Below are positions 1 to 10,600 of a DNA stretch of 64,000 bases, in pieces. The DNA is taken from positions 1,054,001 to 1,118,000 of the forward strand of contig CP136537.1 in assembly GCA_051016155.1 (NCBI GenBank), given 5' to 3'. A program made the translations under genes and the position numbers. The notes below the pieces were generated by a model, which saw nothing but the letters and a program-made list of their open reading frames with translations, did not search any database and had not been told where the DNA came from. Each line of letters begins with the position of its first letter. Within the stretch, counting starts at the first letter, position 1. This DNA comes from RCC90-49c sp051016155 (lineage in GTDB: Bacteria > Bacteroidota > Bacteroidia > Cytophagales > Amoebophilaceae).

Positions 1-1097
1 AGGTGCTATGGCGCCCAAGGTGGAGAGGGATAGCTGCTCTGTGGATATTATTGCCTATGCTCTACAGCTACTATACCTACGTGCACTACAAGGAGCAAGG
101 CGAAGAGGTGGAAGCAGTCGTGATGCAGCCCAACATTTATCCACGTACAGGAGAGTTTGTGAGTACACAAGAAATTCTGCCCATGGAAAAGCGGGTAGAA
201 CGTTTCATCACCCTTTCTGAAGCACAGCTCACTGCGCAAACCCAGTGCTTAGTTTGGCCTGAAGCTGCCATTGATTTGTTGTTTGACGAACAAAGGCTGG
301 GCGATTATGTGCTCATTGATCGATTGGTTGAGTTCAGAAGGGCCTATCCTCAGCTATCCATAGTCGCTGGTCTTAACTCTGCAGTAAGCTACGAAGACAA
401 AAAAGCCACCAAAACCGCACGCTTCAGTGAACGAAGGGGGTATTACGATGTCTTTAATACGGCCCTTTTTGTAGACAATCAGGGTAGCCTGGGCACTTAC
501 CATAAGTCCAAGCTGGTGCCAGGAGCGGAGACAATTCCTTATCTCTATAGTGTCAACCTCCCTGCTGCACTGACCGCTGGGTATGGCACTAGCTTGAGGT
601 CCATGGGCACACAAGACCACCCCAGCGTATTTTTCAATGCACAAGGGCTGGGCGTAGCTCCTGTTATATGCTATGAATCTGTCTATGGCGATCACGTAGC
701 TCGTTTTATCCGGCAAGGAGCTTCTCTCCTCTGTGCCATCACCATTGATGGGTGGTGGAACAAAACGCCAGGACACTTGCAGCACTTTCACTATGTCCGA
801 TTGAGGGCAATTGAATGCAGAAGAAGCATTGCTCGATCAGCGCTGCAAGGCATATCAGGTTTTATCAACCAACGCGGCGATATCTTGCAAGCAACCCAAT
901 ACGAAGACGAAGTAGCACTGCGGCATACGCTGCAGGCCAACACAGTGCTTACTTTCTATGCCCGATATGGAGATTACTACCTAGCCCAGGGAGCGCTCTG
1001 GGGTTCTTTGTTATTATTGGTAACTGCTTTGAGCCAAAAATTCATGACCTATCGTAAAAGAAAAGAGATGGCTGCGGGAGAGCAAGACAAAGGATAG
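1..1097 (+). CDS. lnt: Apolipoprotein N-acyltransferase, C-terminal part (cut by window edge)
   Basis: Inner-membrane enzyme that adds the third acyl chain to the N-terminal cysteine of lipoproteins. The reading frame is open to the window's left edge, so the N-terminal membrane segments lie outside; the family is usually about 500 residues and 364 are visible. The nitrilase-like domain shows the expected triad in order: Glu in WPEAAID (visible residue 87), Lys in YHKSKLVP (168) and Cys in VICYESVYG (223). A last hydrophobic segment (about 325-345) precedes a basic tail. recX starts 2 bases after the stop, suggesting cotranscription. The function fits the many lipoproteins encoded later in the window. 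Confidence 0.9.
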   Translation, partial: VLWRPRWRGIAALWILLPMLYSYYTYVHYKEQGEEVEAVVMQPNIYPRTGEFVSTQEILPMEKRVERFITLSEAQLTAQTQCLVWPEAAIDLLFDEQRLGDYVLIDRLVEFRRAYPQLSIVAGLNSAVSYEDKKATKTARFSERRGYYDVFNTALFVDNQGSLGTYHKSKLVPGAETIPYLYSVNLPAALTAGYGTSLRSMGTQDHPSVFFNAQGLGVAPVICYESVYGDHVARFIRQGASLLCAITIDGWWNKTPGHLQHFHYVRLRAIECRRSIARSALQGISGFINQRGDILQATQYEDEVALRHTLQANTVLTFYARYGDYYLAQGALWGSLLLLVTALSQKFMTYRKRKEMAAGEQDKG

Positions 1098-1099
1098 CT

Positions 1100-1579
1100 G
1101 TGGATAACCTAACGTACCAAAACGCGCTGCAAAAAATAGCCCACTACTGTAGCTACCAAGACCGGACTGAAGCACAAGTACGTGCCAAATTACGAGCACT
1201 GGGGGTAGGGGAGGAGACAGTAGTAGAGCAGATCGTCCAGAAGCTCTACGCTGAACGCTATCTAGACGAAGAGCGCTATGCCGCTGCTTTTGTCCGAGGG
1301 AAGTTTTTAGATAAAAAATGGGGCAAGCAAAAGATACGTCATGCGCTGGCTATGCAGGGAATTGCCTCAGCGCTCATTGAGCGTGCACTAGCTACGCTGC
1401 CCAACACTAACTATCTTCAGACTCTGCGTCATGTAGCCCTGCAAAAGAAGCAACAGCTGACTGGCCAAGTGCCCGGACAGGCGCAACAAAAGCTGACACG
1501 CCATTTGCTCCAAAAAGGCTACGAACCCGACCTGGTGAGCAAGACTGTACAAGAACTCATAGCCCCTTCTTCGCCTTGA
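1100..1579 (+). CDS. recX: Regulatory protein RecX
   Basis: RecX binds RecA filaments and modulates recombinase activity. The 159-residue length and the repeated three-helix pattern fit the family (EAQVRAKLRALG, then YLDEERYAAAFVRGKF, then KWGKQKIRHALAMQGI). A GTG start at 1100 is chosen because it follows the lnt stop directly and gives the expected N-terminus. The TGA stop overlaps the TTG start of radA by 4 bases, so two recombination genes sit in one transcription unit. Identified from sequence pattern only. Confidence 0.85.
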   Translation: MDNLTYQNALQKIAHYCSYQDRTEAQVRAKLRALGVGEETVVEQIVQKLYAERYLDEERYAAAFVRGKFLDKKWGKQKIRHALAMQGIASALIERALATLPNTNYLQTLRHVALQKKQQLTGQVPGQAQQKLTRHLLQKGYEPDLVSKTVQELIAPSSP

Positions 1580-2958
1580 AAAAGACACCCACTACTTTCT
1601 TCTGCCAGCGCTGCGGCACGCAGTACCCCAAATGGCAAGGCAAGTGCGACAGTTGCCAGGCATGGAACACCATTGTGGAAGAAGTAGTGGCCCCCCAAGC
1701 CTCTTCCTTGACGCCTTGGCAGACCAGTGGGCCAGACAGTGTCGTGCCTTTGTCTTCCCCCAAGCTACTCCAGGACATCAGCGAGCAAGCCCACAACCGT
1801 ATTCCATGCCTCGACCAGGAGTTTAGCCGCGTACTGGGCGGCGGCATTGTGCCAGGCTCTTTGGTGCTCATTGGGGGCGAACCTGGCATTGGCAAATCTA
1901 CTTTGTTGCTCCAAATAGCCCTCTCGCTCCAGCTAGAGAAAGTATTGTATGTCTCGGGCGAAGAAAGCGAAGCGCAAATCAAAATGCGGGCAGCACGCAT
2001 GCGCCATCAGTCTGATCGTTGCTACATCCTCAATGAGACTTCTTTGGCCCATGTCTTTCAACAAATTAACCAGCTGAAGCCTTCCTTGCTGGTCATTGAC
2101 TCTATCCAAACGCTGCACACCCACCCCATCGAATCTGCTGCAGGCAGTGTGGCCCAAGTGCGGGAGTGTACTGCCTCGTTGCTCCGCTATGCCAAGGCCA
2201 CCCATATGCCGGTCTTTCTCATTGGCCACATTACCAAAGAGGGCCACCTGGCAGGGCCCAAGGTGCTAGAGCACATGGTCGATACGGTCTTGCAGTTTGA
2301 AGGAGACCGACACTTGGCGTATCGCATTGTGCGGACGATCAAAAATAGGTTTGGGGCTACTGCCGAGCTAGGTATTTACAAAATGCGACACGATGGCTTG
2401 CACGAGGTCTTGAATCCTTCTGAGTTACTTATCTCGCAGCGGGAGCACGAGCTGAGCGGCATTGCTATTGGCACCTCGTTGGAGGGCAATCGTTCGCTGC
2501 TTATTGAAATACAAGCGCTGGTCAGCCCAGCCACTTATGGTACTGCACAGCGCAGCACTACTGGCTTTGACACCAAGCGCTTGCACATGCTGCTGGCTGT
2601 ATTGGAAAAAAGAGTGGGCTTGCGGTTGGCCAATCAGGACGTATTCCTGAACATTGCAGGGGGGCTTAATGTAGAAGACCCTGCGCTTGATCTGGCCGTA
2701 TGCGTTGCCGTGGCCTCGGCTTTGCAAGACCGTGTGGTGCCGCAGCATTGCTGCTTTGCAGCTGAAGTAGGGCTAGGCGGAGAAATCAGAGGAGTAAGTC
2801 GTGTGGAGCAGCGTATTGCTGAGGCTGCTAAATTAGGTTTTAAAACAATTTTTATTGCTTCTCACCACCAAAAGGAGCTGGCACCACAGGCCTTTCCCAT
2901 TGCCATTAAGCCTGTCAGCAAGCTGGATGAGCTATTAGGTGCTGGAGTGATCAGATGA
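1576..2958 (+). CDS. radA: DNA repair protein RadA
   Basis: RadA is a RecA-like ATPase that helps process recombination intermediates and branch migration. The 460 residues show, in order, an N-terminal four-cysteine zinc finger (CQRC at 10-13 and CDSC at 24-27), a Walker A motif GEPGIGKST near 98-106, the diagnostic KNRFG motif near 255, and a C-terminal Lon-protease-like domain. The start is TTG at 1576, which overlaps the recX stop; no better start gives the zinc finger. The stop lies 12 bases from the end of the convergent lipB. Confidence 0.95.
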   Translation: MKKTPTTFFCQRCGTQYPKWQGKCDSCQAWNTIVEEVVAPQASSLTPWQTSGPDSVVPLSSPKLLQDISEQAHNRIPCLDQEFSRVLGGGIVPGSLVLIGGEPGIGKSTLLLQIALSLQLEKVLYVSGEESEAQIKMRAARMRHQSDRCYILNETSLAHVFQQINQLKPSLLVIDSIQTLHTHPIESAAGSVAQVRECTASLLRYAKATHMPVFLIGHITKEGHLAGPKVLEHMVDTVLQFEGDRHLAYRIVRTIKNRFGATAELGIYKMRHDGLHEVLNPSELLISQREHELSGIAIGTSLEGNRSLLIEIQALVSPATYGTAQRSTTGFDTKRLHMLLAVLEKRVGLRLANQDVFLNIAGGLNVEDPALDLAVCVAVASALQDRVVPQHCCFAAEVGLGGEIRGVSRVEQRIAEAAKLGFKTIFIASHHQKELAPQAFPIAIKPVSKLDELLGAGVIR

Positions 2959-2970
2959 CGCAATAGGCCA

Positions 2971-3717
2971 TCAAGCACTTCTGTTTTTTGGTGAGGGGTT
3001 TGTCTGCACCATTAACTCCATGGCAAATAGCCGTGCTAGGTGCTGCTCTAGGCTTTGTGCTACGGCGGGGAGGTATTGTTGCGCACCCAGCGCAGCAGCC
3101 ATGGAAGTGACTGGTTTGTCTGGAAGGCCGCAAGGGACGATCTGATTAAAGTAGCTTAAATCTGTATTGACATTCAACGCCAGGCCATGCATGGTCACCC
3201 AACGGCTCGTCCTGACGCCTATAGCACAAAGCTTACTAGCCTTTGAACGGTCTTCAGGGTCGAGCCATACGCCTGTAAGTCCTTGTATCCTTCCTGCAGC
3301 CAGCCCAAAATCCTGTAGCGTGGCCATCACTGCTTCTTCAAGCAGCCTCAAGTAACGATGTATATCAGTAAAGAAGTTTTCCAGGTCCAGAATAGGGTAG
3401 ACCACAAGCTGGCCAGGCCCATGATAGGTGATGTCTCCCCCGCGGTTGGTATGATGCAAAGCAATGCCCTGGGCTTGGAGGGTAGTTTGGCTGGCTAGCA
3501 GATGCGCTAGGTCCCCGCTTTTGCCCAGTGTGTACACATGAGGGTGTTCACAAAAAAGTAGATAATTCGAAGTGGGGCTTGGTACGGCTGCATTGCGGCG
3601 GCTCTCCAACTTGGTGGCAATAAGCTCATCAAAGCACGCTGTTTGCACTTCCAACGCTGCTTGATACGTTATGAGGCCTAGTTTTCTTACCCACGTCTGC
3701 TTGTTAGGGACATGCAT
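2971..3717 (-). CDS. lipB: Octanoyl-[acyl carrier protein] transferase LipB
   Basis: Transfers octanoyl from acyl carrier protein to lipoyl domains of 2-oxoacid dehydrogenases and GcvH, the first step of lipoate synthesis. The 248 residues contain the family blocks HPHVYTLGKSGD, RGGDITYHGPGQLVVYP and the catalytic region with Cys in IVPCGL and Lys in DKPVTSM. No lipA is visible nearby. The gene is convergent with radA, and the 112 bases upstream hold a copy of dispersed repeat A. Confidence 0.93.
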   Translation of the reverse strand: MHVPNKQTWVRKLGLITYQAALEVQTACFDELIATKLESRRNAAVPSPTSNYLLFCEHPHVYTLGKSGDLAHLLASQTTLQAQGIALHHTNRGGDITYHGPGQLVVYPILDLENFFTDIHRYLRLLEEAVMATLQDFGLAAGRIQGLTGVWLDPEDRSKASKLCAIGVRTSRWVTMHGLALNVNTDLSYFNQIVPCGLPDKPVTSMAAALGAQQYLPAVAQSLEQHLARLFAMELMVQTNPSPKNRSA

Positions 3718-3726
3718 GCTGGGGCC

Positions 3727-3764
3727 GTTGTATTATTGAGCAATTTTGTGATTGCGTGATTGAC
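3727..3764. repeat. Dispersed repeat A, copy 1
   Basis: An AT-rich segment built on TATTATTGAGCAATTTTGTG followed by ATTGCGTGATTG. Close relatives occur near 16405, 26060, 45297, 50598 and 51201, always between genes. It lies in the 112-base gap between lipB and the first symporter-fusion gene, which otherwise shows nothing recognisable. Confidence 0.7.
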
Positions 3765-3830
3765 TGATCGGATGATGTAAAAAACCTCTGGCTAGCACCT
3801 CTAGCGCCATGGCTTATACCTCTCCCCCCC

Positions 3831-6800
3831 CTACGAAACTGTAGGCGCTTGGCCTCTTTTGAAGACTTCCATGCATAAGTCTTCTAGCTCGCTGGCTGCT
3901 GCTGTTAGGTCCAATTCTCTGCACAAAGGCACAAAAAAGCGGATCGTCTCGTTGGCCTTGTTCAGCTGGCTGGGGTACTTCTTGAATTGGATAGTACGCA
4001 TGTTGTGCACACGGTCTGCTATTTTCACATACAAAATCCGCTTGTCCTGGACGCCTATCAGCTGCAAGATGTTCTCATTGTCTTCCAGCTTGATGCGATG
4101 GAGTCCGCCCTCGGCACTGTCTAGGTGCGTAACGCCATCTACGATCTGCCGCACTTCCTTGTTAAAACGCACTTCTACCTGATCGAGCGATAGCTCTGTA
4201 TCTTCTACGGTGTCGTGCAGTAGTGCCCCCAAGAGGGTGGCTTCATCTTGGTCATAGTCCAGCACGATTTGTGCTACGGCGACAGGATGTAAGTAAAAGG
4301 GCTCGCCTGACCTGCGCTTGGCCGGCCCGTGGTAGTCCTTGATCATCTCGATGGCATCGCGCACCAGCGCTAGGTCTGCTTTGCTCCCCTCTGCTACTGC
4401 CTTGAGCAGTGCTTCTTCTTGCTCTTGGGCCCCTGGATAGGTGTCGTCAGCGCGCTCTCTTTGGTGGTATAGGTCAGGCGCTAGCAGGTCCATGTCTTTG
4501 GGACGCACTTGAGACAGCTCTACAGGAATCACATACACCAGGGTATGGAGTGATATTTCCCAGTAGCCATAGTGCGCATTGACTAGCCGTTTGTTGGTTG
4601 CGATCACTTCTTCTTTTTCTAGAAAGGAGAAACTGTGCGGCGCTTCCCTGGTGGTCAGCTTGGCTGTGTAGGAGGCAGTCAATGGAGGTAGCTCTTCCTT
4701 GGCCGTAATGGTCCAACGCAGGGCATCAATCTCTTTCATATATCCTTTTTTGCGGACAGAATTGAGCGGATAGCGCAACTTGGTGTCTTCTAGCACTAAC
4801 TGTATAGGGGCGTTCCCTTGGGTATACAGACGGATGAACTTCACTGAGTCCATCAGCATTTTGCCCATTTTGACCACATCACACTGCATTTGTGGAGCCT
4901 GGCTATGGTTGTGCACAGTCGTGTTTCTTTCCTGCCGGCTAAACTCGATGCCTCCTTCTACGTGTTGGAGAAAGTCTTCCATCTTGATGTAGCCTAATTC
5001 CAAGGCTACATACTCTGACCGTTCTGCCAGGTCCACCAAATGGGTGGCCGTGTGCGTGAGTCGCTTGTTAAGGACTTTGAGGTCTTCGAGTACTGGTTGA
5101 ACCTGGTTCATTTCGATGCCCTCTACTTCTTTTGTAACAGCTTCTATCTTTTTGTAGATGTCCCTGCCTGCGTGCACCACTTCGCCCAGCTCGTCTGTCT
5201 TGGCTTCTCTCAGGGTTCTCTTGAGCATCATATTCTCTACAAAAGCAGCTTCCAGCGCTGCTCTGTCTTCATGATGGAGGCCCTCTAGGCGCAAGTAGGC
5301 CCTACCAAGTAGGCTTCTTTTCTCTGCTAGCAGCGCGTAGGCTTCTTGCCCCCTAAGGAAAACAATGAGCAACGTAGCGAAAATAAAGGCCAAGTACACG
5401 ATATTGAATTGTGCTGCCCCAATACTGTCAGGCAAAGGGAGCCCGCCTGTGTATTGGCGAAAAAATAGTAGCGCTGCTCCTATGCCTGAACTGGCCAAGA
5501 GAAGGGCCAAGGGCCAATGCAGCAGCAAGACGGTCATCAGTAGGCTGGTGATCAGGACCAAAACCAGGATCGGATTGCATTGGCTGAGTAGGACCAGGAG
5601 CGTGCCGCCAAAGAACAAAAGGGCCCACATGCTCAAGGGCCAGAAAAAGGCACTAAAGCGCTCAGTTTTGAAAGTAAGGGGCCAGATAGGAAAGGTAAAT
5701 AGCGCGGTAGTGACGAAAAGAGTAGCATGGGACACTCCTCTGTAGACTTTTTCGTAAGCAGGAATTTCAAAGCCTCGGGCATCTATGAGGTAAAAAGCCA
5801 TGTAAGTGGCTGCAGTGATGTAAAGGCCCAATAAGAAATAGTTTTGATCTTTTCTAGGAAGGTTTTTGGCCAAGTAGTCGTCAAGGTCAAAGTTACGAAC
5901 AACTTCCCAGCGCTTTTCCCAGCGCTCTCTGCGCTCTTGTTGCTGCAGGGCCAATGCGCTGGTCTCTTCTTCCTCTTCTTTGCCCTCTTTTCTCTTGTCT
6001 TTTTCCAATACTTTCACCCGCGCTTCCTCTCCCAATAGATAGTGCGTGCCTACAAGAACTATCAGGTTAGCCAGCATGCCTGGGATAATATTTTCAAGAC
6101 CAGTATACGCGAAGAATTTACCCCAAGTTAATACCGTAGTAGCTCCAGCTGCCATGCCTAGTAAGGCAGCTCTAGGGCTACTGCGGAACCCAAAAATGGC
6201 CAGCAAGAGCGGCACTGTAACCACGGGCATATAGAAGCTGGTAGTAGACATGACCAGCTCTAACATGTCACTCTCGTGTAAGGCCAACAGCAAGCCTGCC
6301 GTGCCTATGAGCACAGAGGATATCCTAGCTGCGGTGATTGACAAGCTGAAAGAAGAGAAAATAGGCTTGAAGAGGTCATGAACGGCTAGAACAGAAGAGG
6401 AATTCAACTCAGAATCAGCCGTAGACATGGCCAGTGCGATGACGCCCACTACCATCAAGCCCTTTAGTCCAACGTGAGCATAGCGATCAACAACGTAGAC
6501 TAAAAGATTTGAGACCTCTAAACTAGGGCTGTCAGCCAATAGCAAGATGGCCAACCAAGCTACCAACAAGATGATCAAGAATTCAATGCCTGAAGCATAG
6601 GTAAAAGTACGTCTGACCTGATAAACGTCACGTGCTATGAGAATTCTCTGAAACATAGAAGGCCCCAAAGAAGGAATGATAAGATAGAGCAGTAGGTTTA
6701 GGGACATCATTGATTGGGAGTTCCAAACCATCAGTTTTCGTGGATCAAACGGCTCAGTAGCCAGTACCGCAGCCACCTGCTCTCCAGAATTGGGGAGATT

Positions 6801-7406
6801 GTTCCAAACAGTGAGCGCCAGGAGTGGTATAAACATGCTGAAAGTAACAAACTGAAGGATGTCTGTCATGGTCACAGCACGAACACCCCCAAAGGCTGAA
6901 TAAAGGATGACAATGGTGGCGGCAATGATCATCACTTTAGGCCCTTGGAAGCCTGAGGCTAAGGCTAACATCTTGCTAATGACTTGGAATTGAATGGCTA
7001 TGATTCCCAGTCTACCAATGATGCCACTCACAGCTGTGATAATGCGTACTACAGGGCCATAAAGATCGCCCATGGCTTCGCCCACAGACAAGTAATGCAA
7101 GAACTTGTCCATACGTATGGACAACATCTGGCCTGTCACCAGTAGATTCAGTGGCGACCCCATCGTTACTACGATGTACAGTAAACCGTTGTCGTAGAAA
7201 CTGGCCAGGTAGTAAAAGAGGATATCACCACTCATCCACGTAGCAATAACAGTGGCTGTGATTACAGCTGTAGAGAAATTTTTGTCGCCCACTGCGTAGG
7301 TGCTGAAGCTGGTCATCTTGCGGCCTGCTTGGATGCCTACGATGAGGGTAGCAGTAAGAAAAGAAACTAGAATGCCTATGTCTATAGCGTGGAGCTCGTT
7401 ACTCAT
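3831..7406 (-). CDS. Sodium:solute symporter-like protein fused to a SpoT-type (p)ppGpp hydrolase (HD) domain
   Basis: A 1191-residue mosaic. Residues 1-460 match the sodium:solute symporter (PutP/SLC5) fold with about 13 membrane segments. After a charged linker (465-520) come about six more membrane segments (522-690), a coiled-coil (700-790), and a region to about 980 that resembles a degenerate histidine-kinase ATPase domain. In that region the N-box-like stretch reads MDSVKFI, with no Asn. Residues 1003-1185 match the HD hydrolase of RelA/SpoT: RRSGEPFYLHPV, LLHDTVEDTEL, DGVTHL, KIADRVHNMRTI and a final ELEDL block. All key hydrolase residues are present; no synthetase domain follows. 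I infer a membrane receptor or transporter controlling alarmone breakdown. The substrate is unknown. It is the most complete of three tandem paralogues. Confidence 0.85.
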   Translation of the reverse strand: MSNELHAIDIGILVSFLTATLIVGIQAGRKMTSFSTYAVGDKNFSTAVITATVIATWMSGDILFYYLASFYDNGLLYIVVTMGSPLNLLVTGQMLSIRMDKFLHYLSVGEAMGDLYGPVVRIITAVSGIIGRLGIIAIQFQVISKMLALASGFQGPKVMIIAATIVILYSAFGGVRAVTMTDILQFVTFSMFIPLLALTVWNNLPNSGEQVAAVLATEPFDPRKLMVWNSQSMMSLNLLLYLIIPSLGPSMFQRILIARDVYQVRRTFTYASGIEFLIILLVAWLAILLLADSPSLEVSNLLVYVVDRYAHVGLKGLMVVGVIALAMSTADSELNSSSVLAVHDLFKPIFSSFSLSITAARISSVLIGTAGLLLALHESDMLELVMSTTSFYMPVVTVPLLLAIFGFRSSPRAALLGMAAGATTVLTWGKFFAYTGLENIIPGMLANLIVLVGTHYLLGEEARVKVLEKDKRKEGKEEEEETSALALQQQERRERWEKRWEVVRNFDLDDYLAKNLPRKDQNYFLLGLYITAATYMAFYLIDARGFEIPAYEKVYRGVSHATLFVTTALFTFPIWPLTFKTERFSAFFWPLSMWALLFFGGTLLVLLSQCNPILVLVLITSLLMTVLLLHWPLALLLASSGIGAALLFFRQYTGGLPLPDSIGAAQFNIVYLAFIFATLLIVFLRGQEAYALLAEKRSLLGRAYLRLEGLHHEDRAALEAAFVENMMLKRTLREAKTDELGEVVHAGRDIYKKIEAVTKEVEGIEMNQVQPVLEDLKVLNKRLTHTATHLVDLAERSEYVALELGYIKMEDFLQHVEGGIEFSRQERNTTVHNHSQAPQMQCDVVKMGKMLMDSVKFIRLYTQGNAPIQLVLEDTKLRYPLNSVRKKGYMKEIDALRWTITAKEELPPLTASYTAKLTTREAPHSFSFLEKEEVIATNKRLVNAHYGYWEISLHTLVYVIPVELSQVRPKDMDLLAPDLYHQRERADDTYPGAQEQEEALLKAVAEGSKADLALVRDAIEMIKDYHGPAKRRSGEPFYLHPVAVAQIVLDYDQDEATLLGALLHDTVEDTELSLDQVEVRFNKEVRQIVDGVTHLDSAEGGLHRIKLEDNENILQLIGVQDKRILYVKIADRVHNMRTIQFKKYPSQLNKANETIRFFVPLCRELDLTAAASELEDLCMEVFKRGQAPTVS

Positions 7407-7516
7407 AAATTGGTCTGGTTTTTATGTGCTTCACTAATGGGGTCAAGATACATAAAAGTAACTGATGAGTAGCCTATGGGGATGGAGTGGGGTTTTGGGT
7501 GGGAGGTGGCGCTTGG
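7407..7516 (-). promoter_or_regulatory. Conserved upstream segment of symporter-fusion copy 1
   Basis: About 108 bases before the start are nearly identical to the segment before copy 2 (11170-11283), with roughly eight differences; the part nearest the start is also shared with copy 3. On the minus strand it contains TATCTTGA, which resembles the Bacteroidota -7 box. No well-spaced TTG was found, so a shared promoter is an inference from conservation. The remaining bases to 7647 show nothing recognisable. Confidence 0.5.
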
Positions 7517-7647
7517 TTGACTTGCACTAGTAGCTCACCAGCTTGGAAGGCCCTACTAAGCTTTTTGTAAGTCAGCCTAACACATCAGTTGAGACGCCGG
7601 GTGCTTTATTCTCCTCGCATGGCAAAAATGTTGTGCGTTGGCTACCC

Positions 7648-10600
7648 CTAGCATTTTACTGTGTTGCTTTTTCTAGTCAATACCCTCAGGCTCAATCTTT
7701 CCAGCTCCTCTGCTGTTTCTTCTAATCCCAACGCTCTGCTCAAAGGCAACAGAAACCATAACGTCTCTTCGGCCAGCATGAATTGCTCTACCGCAGGGAA
7801 ACTCCTGATCGTGCGCATGTCATGCAACCTATCGGCCAGCTTGATGTACATAATACGGACGTCGCCCAGCTCCAGGAAAGGCTTGATGTTCTCCGTAGCT
7901 GACCATTTCGGAGTGTAGAACTTGGCTCTGTCTCGCTCTAGCTCCCTCATGCCTTTTATTAGCTGATTCACGTCGGCCTCGTAATGCAGTGCTATATGCT
8001 CCAACAGCAACTTGTCGCCTCTGATGGACTCATGAAATAACGCTCCCAGCACGGTTGCTTCTTCTTGGCTGTACTCCAGCACGATCTGCGCTACGGTGAT
8101 CAAATGTATGTACAAAGGCTCTCCTGATGGGCGCCTCATTAAGCCATGATACAACTTCACCGTTTCTACGGCCTGGCGTATCCTGTGCATGTCAGCACTG
8201 GTTCGCTCTGAGACTGCCTGAAAAAATCCTTGCTCCCGCTCCATCACCCCTGGATGATCCTCAACCGTGCGTAGCTTTTTGATGGCTAGGGAGATCTCTT
8301 TCTCTTCGATGTCAGGGGGACGCACTGAGGCCACTTCTACTGGAATCGTATACTGCAGACTACACTCTGCCCCTCTCACCAATGTGTCACTGTAGCCATA
8401 GTGCGCGTCGATGGTCTGCTTGTTCCTCAACAAGGGCAAAGGCGTGAAGCTCTCTGCTGAGAAGCAGGGGCGCTCGTCCATATAGACCGTGTGCACTTGC
8501 GCTGAGGCAAGCCGTTCTGGACCTGTCGTAATGCTAAAACACAGTGCAGGGGCCTGCTGAAGGTGGTCTCGCCTGGCACTATCGAGCATGTAATACAACT
8601 GCGTATCTTCTACACTGATCACGATCGGGTAGTCCTCACTCTTAAGCGTCCTTAGCAAGGGGACGCTCCTCATCAATACCATCATCAGGCTGAACTTGTC
8701 GCATTGCACAGTCTTTTGATCGGTCAGTTGCTCAAAACGGACGTTGTGGACAAGAGCGCTGGCTTGTAGGGTCTGCTGAGTGAGGCGTAAGAGGCTGGCA
8801 ACAGAGCTGGAGCTTATTTGCAAGGCGTGGTAGTCTGCTGCCCGTAGGTCTAGTTTGCTCAAGATGTTGCTGATGGGGGCTAGTTCTTCAAGAAGGGATC
8901 GGACTTTGGTGGCAATGGCGTCTTGGGGGTCTAGGTTGCGGGTGACTTGTTCAAACTGTTGGCTGAGCCGAGCGATCTGGTAGAAGCTCTCTCGTTCTAT
9001 TTGTCGAACGGATTTGAAGAAGTTATTCTTGGCTGCAGAAGCCACCAAGAGAGGGTTGTCTTTGTCATCATGATGGCTACTATGGTTTTTGAGGTCTATG
9101 AGCAAAGCATCGTAGCTGGCGATGAGCTGTGAGTAGGCCTGCTTCTGTCTGAAGAGTAGAAAAAACACAGTAAGTACACCTACTAGCACAGGCAAGAAGT
9201 AGGCAAACCGCGTCAGTATTTCAGCAGCAGTAGGAGTAGAGGCTACTTCTCCTGCATAGAGATAAGAGATACCCATGGCCAGCAAGGCGCCACTAAAGGC
9301 CAGCAGGAAGAGCAGCGACTGGGAGATGAGTAAAGTGGCCATGGTGAGGTTGAAGACGAAGAGGAGGACCTGGAGATGATGAAAGCCACTGATCACGAGC
9401 AGGAGTGCGCCCACAAAGAAGAAGAGATAGGCCATGCTGATGGGCCATGCCCAGACGAGGAAGGCTTCTTTCTTGCAGGCCTGAGGCCAAGCGGGATAGC
9501 TCAGCAAAGCAGAGGCAACGATAAGTACAGAATAGGTTAGGTGTTTGAAGAGTAGCGGATAGGCTGCTGGCACACTGTCTGGGAGGGAGAAAAAGGAGAC
9601 ATAGGTAGCGCCAAGGACGTACAAACCGATGAGGGAGTAGATTTTCTCATCTGTGGGTAGGTTCTGTTTGAGGAAAGCATAGGGCTGCGGATTTCTGAGC
9701 GCCTCGCGCCAGGCCTGCCAGGCAGCCTGTCTGTCAGCGCGCTGCTTGGCCAGTGGACTATTTTTCTCAAGAGGCTGCCAGCCCCCTTCTTCTCCCAGTA
9801 GATAATGGGTGCTCATCAGGGCCACTAGGTTGGCCAGCATGCCAGGGAGAAAGCTTGGGATACTAGTGTAGGTCAAGTAGCTGTCCCAGGCTAAGACCGT
9901 AATTATGCCAGCTACCATACCTACTAAGGCAGCTCTTGGGCTGCTGCGGAATCCGAAGATGGCTAGTAGGAGTGGCACCGTCACTACAGGCATGTAGAAG
10001 CTAGCAGTGAACATAATTAGCGCTAGAATATCACTCTCGCGCAAGGCTAGTAGCAAGCCTGCAGTGCCGATGAACACAGAGCATATTCTGGCTGTGGTTA
10101 TTGATACGTTGAAAGAAGGGAAAATAGGCTTGAGGAGGTCATGAACGGCTAGAACAGAAGAGGAATTCAACTCAGAGTCAGCCGTAGACATAGCCAGTGC
10201 CATGATGCCTACTACCATCAGGCCTCTTAATCCTATGTAGGCATAGTGGTCAACGACATAACTTATAAGATCTGAAGACTCTAACCCAGGATTGTCAGCG
10301 AGTAACAAGATCGCCAACCAGGTCACCAGTAAGATAATTAAGAAATCAATGCCTGCGGCATAGGTAAAAGATCGTTTTACTTGATAAACATCACGCGCTA
10401 TGAGAATCCGCTGGAACATGGCAGGGCCTAAAGAGGGAATGATAAAGTAGAGTAACATGTCTAGAGAGGATAACGATTTAGAGTTCCAATCTATTATCCT
10501 TCGTAGATCGAATGGTTCAGTAGCCAGTACTGCGGTAACCTGTTGCTCAGGATTAGGGAGGTTGTTCCAAATGTTGAGTGCCAGAATCGGTATGAACATG

